A DNA stretch of 64,000 bases from an uncultured Rhodospirillales bacterium (GTDB taxonomy: Bacteria > Pseudomonadota > Alphaproteobacteria > Acetobacterales > Acetobacteraceae). Below are positions 36,545-46,724 of the stretch, piece after piece. A program made the translations under genes and the position numbers. Location: positions 1 to 64,000 of the forward strand of contig CAIYSR010000145.1 of the NCBI GenBank assembly GCA_903928895.1, given 5' to 3'. Each line of letters begins with the position of its first letter. Positions within the stretch are counted from its first letter, which is position 1. Below the pieces are notes generated by a model. It did no database searches, was not told the origin of the DNA, and saw nothing but the letters and a program-made list of their open reading frames with translations.

Positions 36545-38401
36545 TCAGCTCCGCCCGGCCAGGCGCGGCGACGGCTCGGCTCGCCGTGCCGGGTCCCGGA
36601 CCAGCACGTCATACATGATGTCCCGGGCGATCGGTGCGGCCGCCGCCGCGCCCGCGTTGCCGTGCTCGACCACCAGTGCCACCGCATAGCGCGGCGCGTC
36701 ATGGGGCGCGAAGCCCACGAACAGCGCGTGCGGCCGCAGCTCCCACGGCAGGTTCTCCGACTTGTAGCCCTTCTCGCGTTGCTCGCGGGTTACGTTGCGA
36801 ATTTGCACGGAGCCGGTCTTGCCCGACATCTGCACGCCGGGCAGATCAAGCTTGGCGATGGTCGCGGTGCCCTGCGGTTCGTTGACGACCGCCCACATCC
36901 CGTCGCGCACCTGCGACAGCAGCCGCTCCGGCAATCCGAGCGAAGGCCAATCCTCGGGCCGGGCGCCGGACGATGGCGTGGCGCCGATCGCCCGGGTCAG
37001 ATGCGGCTCCACCGCGCGCCCGGTGGCAAGCCGCGCCGTCATTGTCGCCAGCGCCAGCGGGCTCAGCTGGATATAACCCTGGCCGATGCCGCAGACGATG
37101 GTATCGCCGATATTCCACGCCTTGCCCTGCGACGCCCGCCACGCCCGCGTCGGCACGAAACCCTGGCGCGTGCCGGGCAGGTCGATGGCGAGTTTCGTGC
37201 CCAGCCCGAAGCGGTTGGACATCGCCGCGATCTTGTCGATGCCGGTGCGTCGGGCAATCTCGTAGAAATACACGTCGCAGCTGTTCTTGAGCGCGCCGCG
37301 CAGGTCCATGTTGCCGTGGCCGCCCTTGCTCCAGCAGTGGTAGCGGCGGTCGCCATAGTCGAGATAGCCGGGGCAATTGACCCGGTCGTTCGCCGTCACC
37401 GCCTTGGCTTCGAGCCCGGCCAGCGCCACCACCATCTTGAAGGTGGAACCGGGCGCGTAGAGGCCCGACGCCGCCTTGTTGATCAGCGGGGCGCGCCGGT
37501 TGTTGGTCCATTCCACCCATTGCGCCTGGCTCACGCCCGAGTTGAACAGGCTCGGGTCGAAGGACGGGTTGGTCGCCATCGCGAGGACTTCGCCGTTGCG
37601 CGCATCCAGCACGACCGCCGATGCGCTCTCCTCGCCGAGCCGTCCCAGCACGCTGGCCTGGAGTTCGGCATCGATGGTGAGGGTCACGTCGCGGCCCTGG
37701 GTGCCCTCCTGGCGGTCGAGCTCGCGGATCACCCGGCCGACCGCATTGACTTCGAGCTGCACCGCTCCGGCCCGGCCGCGCAGCACCTCGTCATGGGTGC
37801 GCTCCATTCCGCCGCGCCCAACCCGCATGCCGGGCAGCGCCAGCATGGTGTCCTGTGCCACATCGGCCTCGTTCGGCGGGGCGACATAGCCGAGGATATG
37901 CGCCATCTGCGGTCCGAGCGGGTATTGGCGGGTGGTGCCGACATCGACCAGCACGCCCGGCAATTCCGGCGCATTGACCTCGATGCGCGCCATCTCCTCC
38001 CAGCTCAGGAACTCCCGCAGCACGATGGGGATGAAGCGGCGGTGCCGGCGCAGGTCACGCTCGATGCGGTTGCGCTCGGTGTCGGTCAACGGAATGTAGC
38101 GGGCGAAGGCCTCCACACTGGCCGAGGCATCCGCCGCCTGCTCGGCAATCAGCAGCGCCCGCCAGTTCTGCCGGTTGCCCGCGATCACCGAGCCGAAACG
38201 GTCCAGCAGGCGCCCGCGTGGCGGCGCGATCAGGCGCGAGGAAATCCGGTTGGCCTCGGCCAGCGTCGAATAGCGCGCGCCCTCTTCGACCTGCACTTGG
38301 TAGAGCCTGCTGCCAAGCCAGCCAAGCGCGGCCAGCTGCGCGCCGGCGATCAGCAGCGTGCGCCGGGTGAACACGCCGGTGCGCTTGCTCTCCCGTTTCA
38401 C
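36545..38401 (-). CDS. mrdA: Penicillin-binding protein 2 (MrdA)
   Basis: This 618-residue class B penicillin-binding protein is the elongation-specific D,D-transpeptidase. A short N-terminal cytoplasmic part leads into one membrane anchor (RTLLIAGAQLAALGWLGSRLYQVQ). The PBP dimer domain follows (YPLGPQMAHILGYV, LPGMRVGRGGMERTHDEVLRGRAGAVQLEVNAVGRVIREL). Transpeptidase motifs are complete: SxxK as GSTFKMV, SxN as NSCDVYFYEIA (SCD replaces SxN, usual in PBP2) and KTG as MSGKTGSVQ. The start is GTG at 38401 overlapping the mreD stop (GTGA); upstream frame is shadow. It works with RodA, encoded directly downstream. Confidence 0.96.
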   Translation of the reverse strand: MKRESKRTGVFTRRTLLIAGAQLAALGWLGSRLYQVQVEEGARYSTLAEANRISSRLIAPPRGRLLDRFGSVIAGNRQNWRALLIAEQAADASASVEAFARYIPLTDTERNRIERDLRRHRRFIPIVLREFLSWEEMARIEVNAPELPGVLVDVGTTRQYPLGPQMAHILGYVAPPNEADVAQDTMLALPGMRVGRGGMERTHDEVLRGRAGAVQLEVNAVGRVIRELDRQEGTQGRDVTLTIDAELQASVLGRLGEESASAVVLDARNGEVLAMATNPSFDPSLFNSGVSQAQWVEWTNNRRAPLINKAASGLYAPGSTFKMVVALAGLEAKAVTANDRVNCPGYLDYGDRRYHCWSKGGHGNMDLRGALKNSCDVYFYEIARRTGIDKIAAMSNRFGLGTKLAIDLPGTRQGFVPTRAWRASQGKAWNIGDTIVCGIGQGYIQLSPLALATMTARLATGRAVEPHLTRAIGATPSSGARPEDWPSLGLPERLLSQVRDGMWAVVNEPQGTATIAKLDLPGVQMSGKTGSVQIRNVTREQREKGYKSENLPWELRPHALFVGFAPHDAPRYAVALVVEHGNAGAAAAAPIARDIMYDVLVRDPARRAEPSPRLAGRS

Positions 38402-38946
38402 GCCGCCTCTCCCTGCCCGAGCGACTGGTGCGCCCAGGTCAGCAGCACCGCGAGCAGCGGATACATCCCCGCCGCCAGCGCCGCCTGGAACAGGACCGGC
38501 CAGGGCGGCAACAGCGCCAGGATCAGCACGCTGGTCATGATCCATTGCAGCAGCGCCACCCCCACCGCCACCACGATGAAGGCAAGCCAGACCAGGAAGA
38601 AACCCTGCCGCGTCAGGAAACGTCGCCACAGCATCGCCAGCCCATGCGTGGCCAGCAGCGTGAACACGTTGACCCCCACCGGCGCGAAGCCGAGCAGATC
38701 CACCAGCAACCCGATGACGAAGACCAGCGGCGGCGCCATGCAGGACGGGCGGAACAACGACCAGAAGAAAACGCAGGCCAGCGATGTCGCGACCAGCAAC
38801 TGGGCCTGCCCGGGCAGGCCCAGCGGGGCAGCCGCGAGCAGCAGCAGCAGCGCCGTCCCCGCGCCCGGAAAACTGTGGCGCGCGAACCCATCCAGCCGCA
38901 GCCAGATGCTCTGCCGCGGCCGGATGCCGGGAAGCCGGTCGCTCAT
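38398..38946 (-). CDS. mreD: Rod shape-determining protein MreD
   Basis: This 182-residue integral membrane protein has about five spans: GTALLLLLAAAPLGLP, LLVATSLACVFFWSLFRPSCMAPPLVFVIGLLVDLLGFAPVGVNVFTLLATHGLAM, FFLVWLAFIVVAVGVALLQWI and further. The motif FxxGLLxDLL-x-PxGxNxF is typical of MreD. The position between mreC and mrdA confirms it. The ATG at 38946 gives a normal short N-terminus (MSDRLPGIRPRQSIWLRLDG). It starts 13 bases after the mreC stop, and its own stop overlaps the mrdA GTG. Confidence 0.93.
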   Translation of the reverse strand: MSDRLPGIRPRQSIWLRLDGFARHSFPGAGTALLLLLAAAPLGLPGQAQLLVATSLACVFFWSLFRPSCMAPPLVFVIGLLVDLLGFAPVGVNVFTLLATHGLAMLWRRFLTRQGFFLVWLAFIVVAVGVALLQWIMTSVLILALLPPWPVLFQAALAAGMYPLLAVLLTWAHQSLGQGEAA

Positions 38947-38959
38947 AGGGTGAACTGCA

Positions 38960-39820
38960 TCAGCGCCGGCGCTCGGCCGACCGGTTCGGCGTCTCCGGCG
39001 CCAGCACGCCGCGCAGCCCATAGTCGAACAGCCGCACGACCTCGAGCCGGTCGAGCCGCGCCTCGGGCTGCACCTCCGGCACGTTGCTGGCGGTGAAATG
39101 CACCGTGCCGACCGGCAGCCCGGCCGGAAACGCATTGGCCTCGGCCGAGGTAACGATCCGCTCGCCCTCCGCCGGCTGCACCCCCTCGGGCCAATGGAGC
39201 AGCCGCGGGCGCGACCCGTTGGTCCCCACCAGCATCGCCCGCGCCCGGCTCTGCTCCATCACCACTGGAATCCGGCTGTTGATGTCGGTCAGCAGCAGCA
39301 CCCGCGCGCTGCGCGTGCCCACTTCCGTCACCCGGCCGACCAGGCCGCGATCGTCGAGCGCGATCTGGCCCTTGACGATCCCGTGGTTCGGGCCGAGCGA
39401 GAGCAGCACCGCGCGCGCGTAGACGCCGCCCGCATCGGCCACCACGCGCGCGGTGACGTAGCTCGGTGTCGGGTCAGGCACCCAGCGCAGGTTGGCTTTG
39501 AGCAGCGCGTTCTCGGCATCCAGCGTCATCGCCACTGCCTGCCACTTGCGCAGCCGCTCGTTCTCCTCGCGCAGGCGGGCATTATCGGAATACAGCGTCA
39601 CCATGCGCTGCATGTTGTCAATCGTCGCACGGCCATGGGCCAGCGGCGCGGCCAGCACGCCGTAGATCGGCGCCAGCGCATCGGCGACCGCCATCCGCGC
39701 GCGCTCGGCCAGCACTGCATCGGCCTTGCCGAGCAGCATCAACCCGAAGGCCGCGGCAATCAGCACCGGAAGCGTAAGCTTCGACAGCGCCTGCCGAACC
39801 GGGATGGAAAGCCGAATCAC
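38960..39820 (-). CDS. mreC: Rod shape-determining protein MreC
   Basis: This 286-residue protein is a single-span periplasmic scaffold of the elongasome. The N-terminal anchor is LTLPVLIAAAFGLMLLGKADAVLAE. A coiled-coil follows (about residues 65-105: TIDNMQRMVTLYSDNARLREENERLRKWQAVAMTLDAENALLKANL), and then the beta-rich domain with ARVVADAGGVYARAVLLSLGPNHGIVKGQIALDDRGLVGRVTEVGTRSARVLLLTDINSRIPVVM, matching MreC closely. The gene lies 85 bases downstream of mreB. The ATG at 39820 is the first start and is consistent with the family. Confidence 0.95.
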   Translation of the reverse strand: MIRLSIPVRQALSKLTLPVLIAAAFGLMLLGKADAVLAERARMAVADALAPIYGVLAAPLAHGRATIDNMQRMVTLYSDNARLREENERLRKWQAVAMTLDAENALLKANLRWVPDPTPSYVTARVVADAGGVYARAVLLSLGPNHGIVKGQIALDDRGLVGRVTEVGTRSARVLLLTDINSRIPVVMEQSRARAMLVGTNGSRPRLLHWPEGVQPAEGERIVTSAEANAFPAGLPVGTVHFTASNVPEVQPEARLDRLEVVRLFDYGLRGVLAPETPNRSAERRR

Positions 39821-39905
39821 GACCCGACCCTACCCTCTTCGCAGCAACGGAGCCATTGGACGCCCATGCGCCCGGCCCTGCAAGTGAGCAGTGCCCGCCT
39901 CGATA

Positions 39906-41003
<1,098 letters not shown>

Positions 41004-41035
41004 TTAGCCCCGCCGGGCCGCAGCGGCAAGAGGTA

Positions 41036-41935
41036 TCACCCCTTGCGCAGCACCATCGCCGCCGCGACCAGCATCAAGGCCATGCCGCCGGCTTCGATCA
41101 GGTCCACCTGCTCGCCCAGCACGGCCATCCCGGCGGCCACGGAGATGACCGGCGAGATGAACGCATAGGTTCCGGTCCGGCTGGCACCCCAGTCGCGCAC
41201 GAGGATGAAGTAGATGGTGGTCGCGCCCAGCGAGCCGGCAAATACCATGAACGCCCAGGCCAGCCAGGCGTCGAGCCCCCAGTTCCCGGTCAACATCGGG
41301 CCGACGCCGGGTTCGAAGGCGATGGAAACGACCAGCAGCGTGACCCCGCCCATCAAATTGGTGGTCGCCGCCAGCGCCGCTGGCGCAAGCGTGCGCATCA
41401 GCGGGCGCGATAGCACCGAGCCCAGGCAATAGCTCAAATTGCCGACGATGATCCCGAGCGCGCCGAGCCCCTCAAGCAGGTCGAGCCGACCCTGCGCGAC
41501 TTTCGGCCCGTAGAGCAGCAGCATCCCCGCCACCCCGACCCCGATGGCCGCGACCTGCCGGCGGTTGAACCGCTCCTGTCCGAACATCACGGAAAACCCG
41601 AGCAGCGCGAGCGGCGTCAGCGCCGAACTCAGCACCGAAGCGAGCCCGCTGCTCACGTAGCGCAGCCCGTACAGCATGATGAACACGTTGATCGTGATCA
41701 GGATCTGCGACAACCAGAACAGCCGCGGCAGCAGCCGCCAGGGGATGCGCATGGTCTCGCCGGTGACGTATCGCCACAACAGCAGCGCCGCGCCGGCAAA
41801 GGCCCAGCGCGTGCCGGAGAAGAACCCCGGCGGCACCGCCGTCACCCCCACCTTCATCGCGACCCAGTTCACGCCCCAGACGAAGCAGAGAAAAGCAAAC
41901 AGCAGACGCTGCCGCACAAGAGGCGAGACGGGCAT
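41036..41935 (-). CDS. EamA/DMT family transporter
   Basis: This 299-residue protein is a drug/metabolite transporter superfamily exporter with about ten predicted spans and two EamA repeats. Repeat 1 starts LLFAFLCFVWGVNWVAMKVGVTAVPPGFFSGTRWAFAGAALLLW (the FxWGxNxxxxK pattern) and ends SGLASVLSSALTPLALLGFSVMFGQERFNRRQVAAIGVGVAGMLLL. Repeat 2 ends GTYAFISPVISVAAGMAVLGEQVDLIEAGGMALMLVAAAMVL. Members export amino acids, purines or unknown metabolites. It stands alone on the minus strand upstream of mreB and diverges from the GH2 gene. The start ATG at 41935 begins MPVSPLVRQR. Confidence 0.92.
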   Translation of the reverse strand: MPVSPLVRQRLLFAFLCFVWGVNWVAMKVGVTAVPPGFFSGTRWAFAGAALLLWRYVTGETMRIPWRLLPRLFWLSQILITINVFIMLYGLRYVSSGLASVLSSALTPLALLGFSVMFGQERFNRRQVAAIGVGVAGMLLLYGPKVAQGRLDLLEGLGALGIIVGNLSYCLGSVLSRPLMRTLAPAALAATTNLMGGVTLLVVSIAFEPGVGPMLTGNWGLDAWLAWAFMVFAGSLGATTIYFILVRDWGASRTGTYAFISPVISVAAGMAVLGEQVDLIEAGGMALMLVAAAMVLRKG

Positions 41936-42115
41936 GGATCAGCCGGACAAGGTTTCGGCCAATCTTATAGGCGCCCGCGCCGACCCTGTCCCGCCTGCCC
42001 GCGCGCGCCAGCCCCGCACGAGCTCGGACGGTCCGCAAACACCTTCCCTCTCGCCCGATTCCGCCGCATGGTCCGCCGCAATGCGCGCAAAGCGCCCCTT
42101 CGCATGGAGCCTGGG

Positions 42116-43891
42116 ATGACGTTCGACGACCCGTACTACCACCTGCACGACGAGGACTACGCTGCCCCCTTTGCCAAGGTCCGCGCAGTCCACGCTGACA
42201 TGATTGCCATGGGCGGCCGCAAACGGATCCCGCTTTCCGGCACCTGGCGCTTTACCACCGACCTGTTCGACGAGGGCCTGCGCCAGAAATGGTATCGCGA
42301 CCCGCCCGACACCCCGGCCGACTGGCGCATTCCGCGCGACTACGAGGATGCCGCCGCCGACCTCGTGCCGGTTCCCTCCTGCTGGACCGTTCAGAAGCCG
42401 GAGTGGCGCTATTTCGAGGGCTCCGGCTGGTATGTCCGCCATTTCAGCTTCCCGCCTGCCCACCATGGCGAGCGCGTGTTCCTGCGCGTCGGCGCTGCCA
42501 ACTACCAGGCCATCGTCTTCCTCAACGGCATCTTCCTCGCCTCCCACCGCGGCGGCTCGACGCCCTTCTTCATTGACGTCACCGCGCACCTGCAACCCGG
42601 CGACAACCGGCTGATGATCGCGGTCGACAACCGCCGCCGGCCCGAGCGAGTGCCGATGCACCATTGCGACTGGTTCAACCATGGCGGGCTCTACCGCGAG
42701 GTTGATCTCGTCGTCGTGCCGGCCGTCTTCATCAAGGATATCGTGGTGACCCTGGTGCCGGACGGCAGCTTCGGCACCATCGCGGCCCATGTCGAAATCT
42801 CCGAAGCGCTCGACAGCGCTGTCGATCTCGCCATCCCGGAGCTTGGCATCGCCGCCAGAATCCCGGTCACGGCCGGGCGGGGCACGCTACGCCTCGCCGC
42901 TCGGCCGGAACTATGGTCGCCCGCGACGCCGCGGCTCTACGAGGTCGAGGCCAGGCTCGGCGGCGATGTGGTGCGCGAGCGGATCGGTTTTCGTGAGATC
43001 AAGGTGCGCGGCCACGAGATCCTGCTCAATGGCCAGCCACTCTATCTGCGCGGCATCTGCGTCCACGAGGACGACGCTGAACTCGGCAAAGCCACCACCG
43101 AAGCCGACCTGCGCCGCCGCTTCACGCATGTCCGCGAGCTCGGCGCCAACTTCGTCCGCCTCGCCCACTACCCGCACCACGAGCGCGCCGCCGAACTCGC
43201 CGACGAGCTCGGCATCCTGCTGTGGGAGGAGATTCCGGTCTACTGGGCCATCGACTTCGCCAATCCGGGCACCTACGCCGACGCCGAGAACCAGTTGCTG
43301 GAAATGATCCGCCGCGACCGCAATCGCGCCAGCGTCATCATCTGGGGCGTCGGCAACGAGAACGCCGACACCGACGCCCGCTACGCCTTCATGTCGCGTC
43401 TCGCGCACGCCGCCCGCGGTGCCGACCCCACCCGCCTGATCAGCGCCGCCTGCCTGATCAACCGCCAGACCTTCTGCATCGAGGACCGGCTCGCCGCCGA
43501 TCTCGACGTGATCGGCCTCAACGAATATTTCGGCTGGTACGAACCGGACATGACCGGGCTCGAACGCCTGATCGAGAACTCCCGCCCCGGCAAGCCGGTC
43601 GTCATCAGCGAATGCGGCGCCGACGCCGAAGCCGGCCATATCGGCGCCCCTGGTGCGCTGTTCTCAGAGGAGCACCAGGTCGACGTCTTTCGCCGGCAGC
43701 TCCAGATTCTCGCCCGCGCCGACTACGTGCAGGGGTTCTGCCCCTGGATCATGTACGACTTCCAGACCGAACGCCGCCACACCCGCCACCAGCGCGGCTG
43801 GAACCGCAAGGGCCTCATCGCCGGCGACAAGGCCACGAAGAAGCGGGCGTTCCACTTCCTGGCGGAGCATTACCGCAGCCTTAACCGCTAG
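42116..43891 (+). CDS. Glycoside hydrolase family 2 protein (beta-glucuronidase/galactosidase-like)
   Basis: This approximately 591-residue enzyme has the GH2 domain order. A sugar-binding jelly roll (about residues 40-210: PLSGTWRFTTDLFDEG, SGWYVRHFSFP, GDNRLMIAVDNRR) is followed by an Ig-like domain, then the TIM barrel with LRGICVHEDDAELGKATTEADLRRRF and NFVRLAHYPHHERAAELADELGILLWEEIPVYW. The acid/base Glu is in IIWGVGNENAD and the nucleophile in VVISECGADAEAG; NxNE and SEGG-like contexts match beta-glucuronidases. There is no signal peptide, so it is probably cytoplasmic. I prefer the ATG at 42116 (GGAG ten bases upstream); an ATG at 42068 would add 16 basic residues. It ends against a dispersed hairpin element. 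Confidence 0.9.
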   Translation: MTFDDPYYHLHDEDYAAPFAKVRAVHADMIAMGGRKRIPLSGTWRFTTDLFDEGLRQKWYRDPPDTPADWRIPRDYEDAAADLVPVPSCWTVQKPEWRYFEGSGWYVRHFSFPPAHHGERVFLRVGAANYQAIVFLNGIFLASHRGGSTPFFIDVTAHLQPGDNRLMIAVDNRRRPERVPMHHCDWFNHGGLYREVDLVVVPAVFIKDIVVTLVPDGSFGTIAAHVEISEALDSAVDLAIPELGIAARIPVTAGRGTLRLAARPELWSPATPRLYEVEARLGGDVVRERIGFREIKVRGHEILLNGQPLYLRGICVHEDDAELGKATTEADLRRRFTHVRELGANFVRLAHYPHHERAAELADELGILLWEEIPVYWAIDFANPGTYADAENQLLEMIRRDRNRASVIIWGVGNENADTDARYAFMSRLAHAARGADPTRLISAACLINRQTFCIEDRLAADLDVIGLNEYFGWYEPDMTGLERLIENSRPGKPVVISECGADAEAGHIGAPGALFSEEHQVDVFRRQLQILARADYVQGFCPWIMYDFQTERRHTRHQRGWNRKGLIAGDKATKKRAFHFLAEHYRSLNR

Positions 43892-43892
43892 A

Positions 43893-43994
43893 GCGTGATC
43901 GTTTGAGGCCGACCGGTCAGAAAACATGAATCACGCGACCAAACAAAGAGCTAGAGCGATATCGGAACGCCTATCAGTTCCGATATCGCTCTAG
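43893..43994. repeat. Dispersed ~100-bp hairpin element, copy 2
   Basis: A perfect 18-base inverted repeat (43951-43968, CTAGAGCGATATCGGAAC, and 43977-43994) encloses the loop GCCTATCA. To its left is the tail (43893-43936), itself bracketed by GCGTGAT and ATCACGC. In reverse complement it matches the copy at 26375-26477: the loop TGATAGGC, the tail GTCGCGTGATTCA and the end GATCACGC are shared, while the stem arms differ. It fills the gap between the convergent GH2 and cheZ-like genes, starting beside the GH2 stop. Confidence 0.85.
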
Positions 43995-44007
43995 GCCGCG
44001 AGCCCCC

Positions 44008-44601
44008 TCACGCCAACAATCGGTCAATCTCGGACTGCGCCAGGTCGGACCCGCGCGAGGGGTGGTGAATGAAGGACCCGGGGGCCGGTTCAGTCGGCGT
44101 CGCAGGTGCGGCCGGGCCGGGCAGCATGCCCCCCAGCACGTGCTCCACCCGCTCGAGATGTTCGATCGCGCGGCGCACTCGCTGGCTGGTCAGGTCCTGG
44201 AACGCACAGGCCTCGAAAATCGCGTTGATCCGCGCGTTCACCAGCGCCCGCCCCTCGCGATCCGCGGCCCCGCTGCGCACCCAGTCGTCAATCGCCTCCG
44301 CCGCCTCCATGATCCGGTTGGCCGCCGTCTCCGTCACCTGGATGATCGCCTCCAGCTCCAGCCCGCTGTTGCGCGCCTCCGGCGTGGGGGCCGCCACCAC
44401 CGAGGCGATCTGCTCCTGCACCTGGGCGATCTGACCGGACAAATTCGTCTCGCTGTAGTCCAGCAACTGCACCGCGCCATGGACCTCGACGCTCAATTCC
44501 GCGATCCGCCGGTCCACCAGCTTGTGCAGCGACTGGAACGGTTCCGCCGTCTCGGCCCGCACAATGTCGCGGATCGTCTCCATCAGTGTGCGGTCCATCA
44601 T
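44008..44601 (-). CDS. cheZ: CheZ-family protein phosphatase
   Basis: This 197-residue, mostly helical protein matches the CheZ family, which dephosphorylates CheY-P. It has LELEAIIQVTETAANRIMEAAEAIDDW in the long helix and the catalytic motif ACAFQDLTSQRVRRAIEHLERVEHVL, with the Asp and Gln that position the attacking water in QDLTSQ. It ends in the CheY-binding tail SDLAQSEIDRLLA, a variant of the QxxVDDLL peptide. Two ATGs stand in tandem at 44601 and 44598. No other chemotaxis or flagellar gene lies in the window, so it may be an isolated gene, as in some other alphaproteobacteria, or act on a CheY-like protein elsewhere. Confidence 0.85.
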   Translation of the reverse strand: MMDRTLMETIRDIVRAETAEPFQSLHKLVDRRIAELSVEVHGAVQLLDYSETNLSGQIAQVQEQIASVVAAPTPEARNSGLELEAIIQVTETAANRIMEAAEAIDDWVRSGAADREGRALVNARINAIFEACAFQDLTSQRVRRAIEHLERVEHVLGGMLPGPAAPATPTEPAPGSFIHHPSRGSDLAQSEIDRLLA

Positions 44602-44726
44602 CCGGCGCCCCCATCTGGCTCACCCCGAGGAGCCAACCACGGAAACCCTAAGCCTTGGTGAACCCGCCGATTCCACCCCGGCCGCTTTTGCTCTATGCGG
44701 GCGACAAGATCGAGGAGACCCCAAAG

Positions 44727-45797
44727 ATGCAATTCGGTATCGCGCTTGCCACCGACGCGGAGTCCTGGAAAACCGTCGTCCGCGCCGAGGCGCTCGGCTT
44801 CAGCCACGCCTGGTTCTACGACACCCAGATGCTGAGCGCGGACTGCTTCGTCGCCATGGGTGCCGCGGCCGTGAAAACCGACCGCATTCGCCTCGGCACC
44901 GGCGTGCTCATCCCCTCCAACCGTATCGCCGCCGTCACCGCCAACGCCTTCGCCTCGCTCAACAAGCTCGCCCCGGGTCGCATTGATTTCGGCGTCGGCA
45001 CCGGCTTCACCGGCCGTCGCGCCATGGGCCTCGGCGCCATCAAGCTGGCGGAGATGAACGAATACATCCGGGTGGTGATGGCCCTGCTTCGCGGCGAAAC
45101 GGTCGAGACCACGATCGAGGGCGAGCGCCGCAAGATCCGCTTCCTCAACCCCGAACTCCGCCTCACCAACACCGCCGACCCGATCGCCCTGCACCTCTCC
45201 GCCTACGGCCCCCGCGCCATGGCCGCCACCGCCCGCTGGGGCGCCGGCTGGATCAACTTCGTCGGCGACGAGACTGCCGGCGCCGCGGCGATGTCCGCCA
45301 TGCGGGCGGCCTGGCGAAACGCGGGCCGCGATCCGGCCGATCTCGGCGCCGTGGCCTTCGCCCTCGGCTGCGTGCTCGCCCCCGGCGAGACGCTCGACTC
45401 GCCGCGGGTCATCGCCCAGTCCGGCCCGCGCGCCGCCGTGCTGCTGCATCGTGCCGCCGACGAAGCGCTCTCCGGCCTGCCCAACACCTCGCCGATTCCG
45501 CCGGAAGTGGCCGACGAGGTCGCCGGCTACGTGGCGCTGGCCCGGCACTTCCAGCCCGCCGATGCGCCCTGGATCGAGAACCACCGGGGTCATCTGATGG
45601 TGGTCAAGGACGAGGAGCGCCGCTTCATCACCCCCGAACTGATCCGCCGCACCACTTTCACCGGCACGCGCGACGCCCTGGTGAGGCGCATCGGAACGCT
45701 TCGCGATGCCGGCTACACCCAGTTCACCGTTCAGCTGACACCGGGGCAGGAAGCGGCGATCGAAGACTGGGCCGGCGTGATGCGGGCCTTCGTTTGA
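44727..45797 (+). CDS. LLM class flavin-dependent oxidoreductase
   Basis: This 356-residue protein belongs to the luciferase-like monooxygenase family using FMN or F420. It starts MQFGIALATDAESWKTVVRAEALGFSHAWFYDTQMLSAD. The hallmark RIRLGTGVLIPSNRIAAVTANAFASLNKLAPGRIDFGVGTGFTGRRAMGL follows, then PIALHLSAYGPRAMAATARWGAGWINF. The C-terminal part carries FTGTRDALVRRIGTLRDAGYTQFTVQ. Substrate cannot be inferred. I chose the ATG at 44727 because GAGGAG precedes it and the family N-terminus starts there; a start at 44655 would add 24 non-conserved residues. It is divergent from cheZ and converges with the Kdo hydroxylase gene. Confidence 0.9.
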   Translation: MQFGIALATDAESWKTVVRAEALGFSHAWFYDTQMLSADCFVAMGAAAVKTDRIRLGTGVLIPSNRIAAVTANAFASLNKLAPGRIDFGVGTGFTGRRAMGLGAIKLAEMNEYIRVVMALLRGETVETTIEGERRKIRFLNPELRLTNTADPIALHLSAYGPRAMAATARWGAGWINFVGDETAGAAAMSAMRAAWRNAGRDPADLGAVAFALGCVLAPGETLDSPRVIAQSGPRAAVLLHRAADEALSGLPNTSPIPPEVADEVAGYVALARHFQPADAPWIENHRGHLMVVKDEERRFITPELIRRTTFTGTRDALVRRIGTLRDAGYTQFTVQLTPGQEAAIEDWAGVMRAFV

Positions 45798-45828
45798 GCG
45801 CAGGCCTGCGACCTCCGGTTATCCGGGG

Positions 45829-46713
45829 CTAACCCAGCCGACGCCCCGCCAGGCGCTCCAGCACCCGGATCGGCGCGGTTTGCGGCCGCGCCATGGCCGC
45901 GACCGGCAGGTGGAACGTCTGTTCGAAGGCACAGCGTCCCGCCATGGCGGCATGCATCACCTGGTCGGTGAAGCAGATCCAGGTTGTCCCCGGCACGAAG
46001 GCCACCGCCGCCTGGGGCGCGCCGGCCTGATAGGCGTTATCGCGCTTGGCCGCGTCGTGCAGCCCCAGCATGAAGTGGTCGTAGTCGCTGCGCCGGCCCT
46101 TGGTCAGCCCCACCGCCGCCATCGCCCAGGCCTGGCCCGGGACCATACCGCGCAGCCGGGGAAGAAAGGCGCGGGCGAACGGCTCAAAAGGCTCTCCCAC
46201 CCGCCACTGCCGCACCGTGCCGTCGGGCGCCACATTGGTGAAGACCCGCAGGATCCGTTGCCCGCGGGTCGGCCGCGCCGGGAAGGCATCGACATGGAGT
46301 CGCCGGTCGTCATGCCGCGGCGAGGTGCTGCGCCCGCTGATTTCGGCCGGCCGGTAACTCGTTCGCGCCCGCTCCAGCGCCACGCCATAGCTCGGGCACA
46401 GCCCGCGCATAAGGCTCTCGGCCGCGGTGCCGTAGCGCTGCAACATCGCCGACAGCCCCGCCAATTGCGCCCCGTCATAGCCCGAACCGGCGCACCGCCC
46501 GGTCCGTGGATCATAGCTGATGTTCTTGCGCGAATTGTCGAGCACCCCGGCATCGAGAAACGGCTTCTCCTCGTCCTGGAGCGGGAACGGCAACGGCATT
46601 GCCAGCACCCGTCCCGCCTCCAGCGCCGCCACCGCGCGGGCACACAGGGACGGCTCGAACGGCCCTCCCCAGTCGGCCACCGACAATGGTTCCAGGACGT
46701 CGCTGGCATCCAT
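45829..46713 (-). CDS. Kdo hydroxylase family protein (KdoO-like Fe(II)/2-oxoglutarate dioxygenase)
   Basis: This 294-residue protein matches the KdoO family, which hydroxylates the Kdo residue of lipid A-linked inner core to Ko. The family blocks are PFPLQDEEKPFLDAGVLDNSRKNISYDPRTG, SYRPAEISGRSTSPRHDDRRLHVDAFPARPTRGQRILRVFTNVAP and TWICFTDQVMHAAMAGRCAFEQTFHLPV. The iron ligands are probably His and Asp of LHVDAF and the His of VMHAAM, with an Arg downstream for 2-oxoglutarate. It is the last gene of a unit with a dual-specificity phosphatase and a cytochrome b561 gene. An LPS inner-core modification role follows from the family. Confidence 0.87.
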   Translation of the reverse strand: MDASDVLEPLSVADWGGPFEPSLCARAVAALEAGRVLAMPLPFPLQDEEKPFLDAGVLDNSRKNISYDPRTGRCAGSGYDGAQLAGLSAMLQRYGTAAESLMRGLCPSYGVALERARTSYRPAEISGRSTSPRHDDRRLHVDAFPARPTRGQRILRVFTNVAPDGTVRQWRVGEPFEPFARAFLPRLRGMVPGQAWAMAAVGLTKGRRSDYDHFMLGLHDAAKRDNAYQAGAPQAAVAFVPGTTWICFTDQVMHAAMAGRCAFEQTFHLPVAAMARPQTAPIRVLERLAGRRLG

Positions 46714-46724
46714 CCGATCCCCTC

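Noticed and set aside
36545-38401. Absence of a canonical SxN motif in PBP2 (SCD) as a sign of inactivity
   Set aside because: SxD/SCD at this position is normal for many PBP2 proteins, and SxxK and KTG are present.
43893-43994. Hairpin element considered as a simple intrinsic terminator
   Set aside because: The stem is not followed by a T-run on either strand, and the conserved 44-base tail shared with a distant copy is not explained by a terminator alone; kept as a dispersed element.
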